Position numbers and translations under genes: made by a program. A DNA stretch of 64,000 nt from Bacteroidota bacterium (GTDB taxonomy: Bacteria > Bacteroidota > Bacteroidia > B-17B0 > Aurantibacillaceae): contig CAUJCR010000002.1 in NCBI GenBank assembly GCA_963169355.1, positions 1 through 64,000 of the forward strand, given 5' to 3'. The stretch's first letter is position 1, and each line of letters starts with the position of its first letter. Below the pieces are notes generated by a model. The model saw nothing but the letters and a program-made list of their open reading frames with translations, did no database searches and was not told the origin of the DNA. Below, piece after piece: positions 63,410 through 64,000 of this stretch.

Positions 63410-64000
63410 TTAATACAAAACAATGTATATAGCTAAATGATCGCTATAGCCATTAAAATATTTCTCGCCACCATAGGTTCTATTAGGTCTTTCTTCGCCT
63501 GTTTTCTCGTTTTTATACAACACAAAATCTTTCTTTAATATATGCGCATTCTTAGGTAAAAAACCATATCCTTTTTTTGATCTTAAAAATCCCTGCGATA
63601 CAATAATTTGATCGAGTACGCGCCACTCCTTATTATAATAGTGGGTGCCTTGTTTATTTTTATCTAAAGTTTGAAATGGATTATAAAGCTCAAAATTGTT
63701 TTTAGGTTGATCAGAAGCTTTTAGCACATTGGTTATACTTCTATTATCAGGATGGTCATTAAAATCACCCATAATAATAATTTTGGCTCCTTTGTCTTTT
63801 TTTAAAATCTCATCTACTTGTTTTCTCACTTGCTCTACAGCATAAACACGTCTTGGTTCCGAAGCCTCAACACCCTCTCTTCGGCTTGGCCAATGGTTCA
63901 CAAACACATAAAATACATCGCCATTTGTTGCTTTAAGGGTTGCAAATAAAATGTTTCGTGTTTTGTAATCGCCCAATGTAGGATTTGTAGCGTTTAGTTC
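63410..64000 (-). CDS. Endonuclease/exonuclease/phosphatase family protein (5' end outside window)
   Basis: Reading leftward, the frame is open from base 64000, so the N-terminal part is missing; 196 residues of the C-terminal part are seen. Landmarks: YVFVNHWPSRREG, KIIIMGDFNDHPDNRSI with the catalytic Asp-Asn, WRVLDQIIVSQG and the final YSDHLAIYIVLY (Asp-His). These place it in the DNase I-like EEP superfamily. In Bacteroidota such proteins are often secreted or surface phosphatases or nucleases; whether it has a signal peptide lies beyond the edge. No specific function can be given. Confidence 0.85.
   Translation of the reverse strand, partial: ELNATNPTLGDYKTRNILFATLKATNGDVFYVFVNHWPSRREGVEASEPRRVYAVEQVRKQVDEILKKDKGAKIIIMGDFNDHPDNRSITNVLKASDQPKNNFELYNPFQTLDKNKQGTHYYNKEWRVLDQIIVSQGFLRSKKGYGFLPKNAHILKKDFVLYKNEKTGEERPNRTYGGEKYFNGYSDHLAIYIVLY

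Noticed and set aside
1-64000. tRNA, rRNA, CRISPR, IS elements, prophage or defence genes
   Set aside because: No T-loop-like tRNA signatures in gaps, no evenly spaced repeats, and no transposase, integrase or recognised defence protein among the frames; absence is judged by reading only.

Overview
The window is AT-rich bacterial chromosome from a member of the phylum Bacteroidota. The evidence is a gliding-motility lipoprotein gene (gldH), at least four secreted proteins ending in type IX secretion (T9SS) type A sorting domains, two ending in type B (gliding-motility-associated) domains, a hemD-rnpA neighbourhood, many promoters of the Bacteroidota -7 form TAnnTTTG, and very few Shine-Dalgarno sequences. 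The genus cannot be read from this sequence. I see no rRNA, tRNA, CRISPR array, insertion sequence, prophage or integrase, and no gene-free stretch over 300 bases.

Layout. 1-5085: two leftward T9SS-type surface proteins with related N-terminal domains (the second runs off the left edge), with a small divergent HTH regulator. 5671-7320: purK-purE. 7310-11714: a leftward cluster of CX4CH cytochrome-like lipoprotein, YceI, DUF5777 barrel, DUF4271 membrane protein, hemD and rnpA. 11793-14413: mutY, then an enoyl-CoA hydratase family gene with an alpha/beta hydrolase. 14560-19027: universal stress protein and a large TPR-GAF-GAF-GAF-SpoIIE phosphatase. 19038-25197: a large outer-membrane protein, exonuclease III and an oligopeptide-binding lipoprotein. 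25288-30196: a four-gene operon of M17 aminopeptidase, unknown secreted protein, pdxA and a T9SS-exported beta-lactamase-fold hydrolase. 30360-37388: T9SS cargo proteins, a heptose epimerase and a small lipoprotein. 37517-43193: gmk, uvrC, a glycosyltransferase and a 7TM-HD phosphodiesterase. 43274-48555: two giant type B surface proteins. 48736-52801: M20 dipeptidase, a BaiN-like flavoprotein and a methyltransferase-glycosyltransferase fusion. 53048-59122: an Asn-rich secreted protein, tgt, an LptF/G permease, an SDR, ricT and gldH. 59136-64000: obgE, adk, hpt, a MATE exporter and a nuclease-family gene cut by the right edge.

Most genes are housekeeping or envelope functions, and I see no complete new defence or biosynthetic system. 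The main anomalies are these. (i) Two unrelated enzymes, adenylate kinase and uroporphyrinogen-III synthase, each carry a roughly 150-residue Lys/Ala-rich tail like a histone H1 C-terminus, one at the C-terminus and one at the N-terminus. (ii) A roughly 175-bp, almost fully palindromic dispersed repeat occurs twice next to gene 3' ends; one copy supplies the last codons and stop codon of a glycosyltransferase. (iii) A competing-hairpin structure lies ahead of ricT-gldH. (iv) The tgt product lacks the usual zinc cysteines. (v) Several -7 elements sit so close to the start codon that the mRNAs should be leaderless. (vi) A TGAC-N4-GTCA site lies at about -41.5 ahead of the usp gene.
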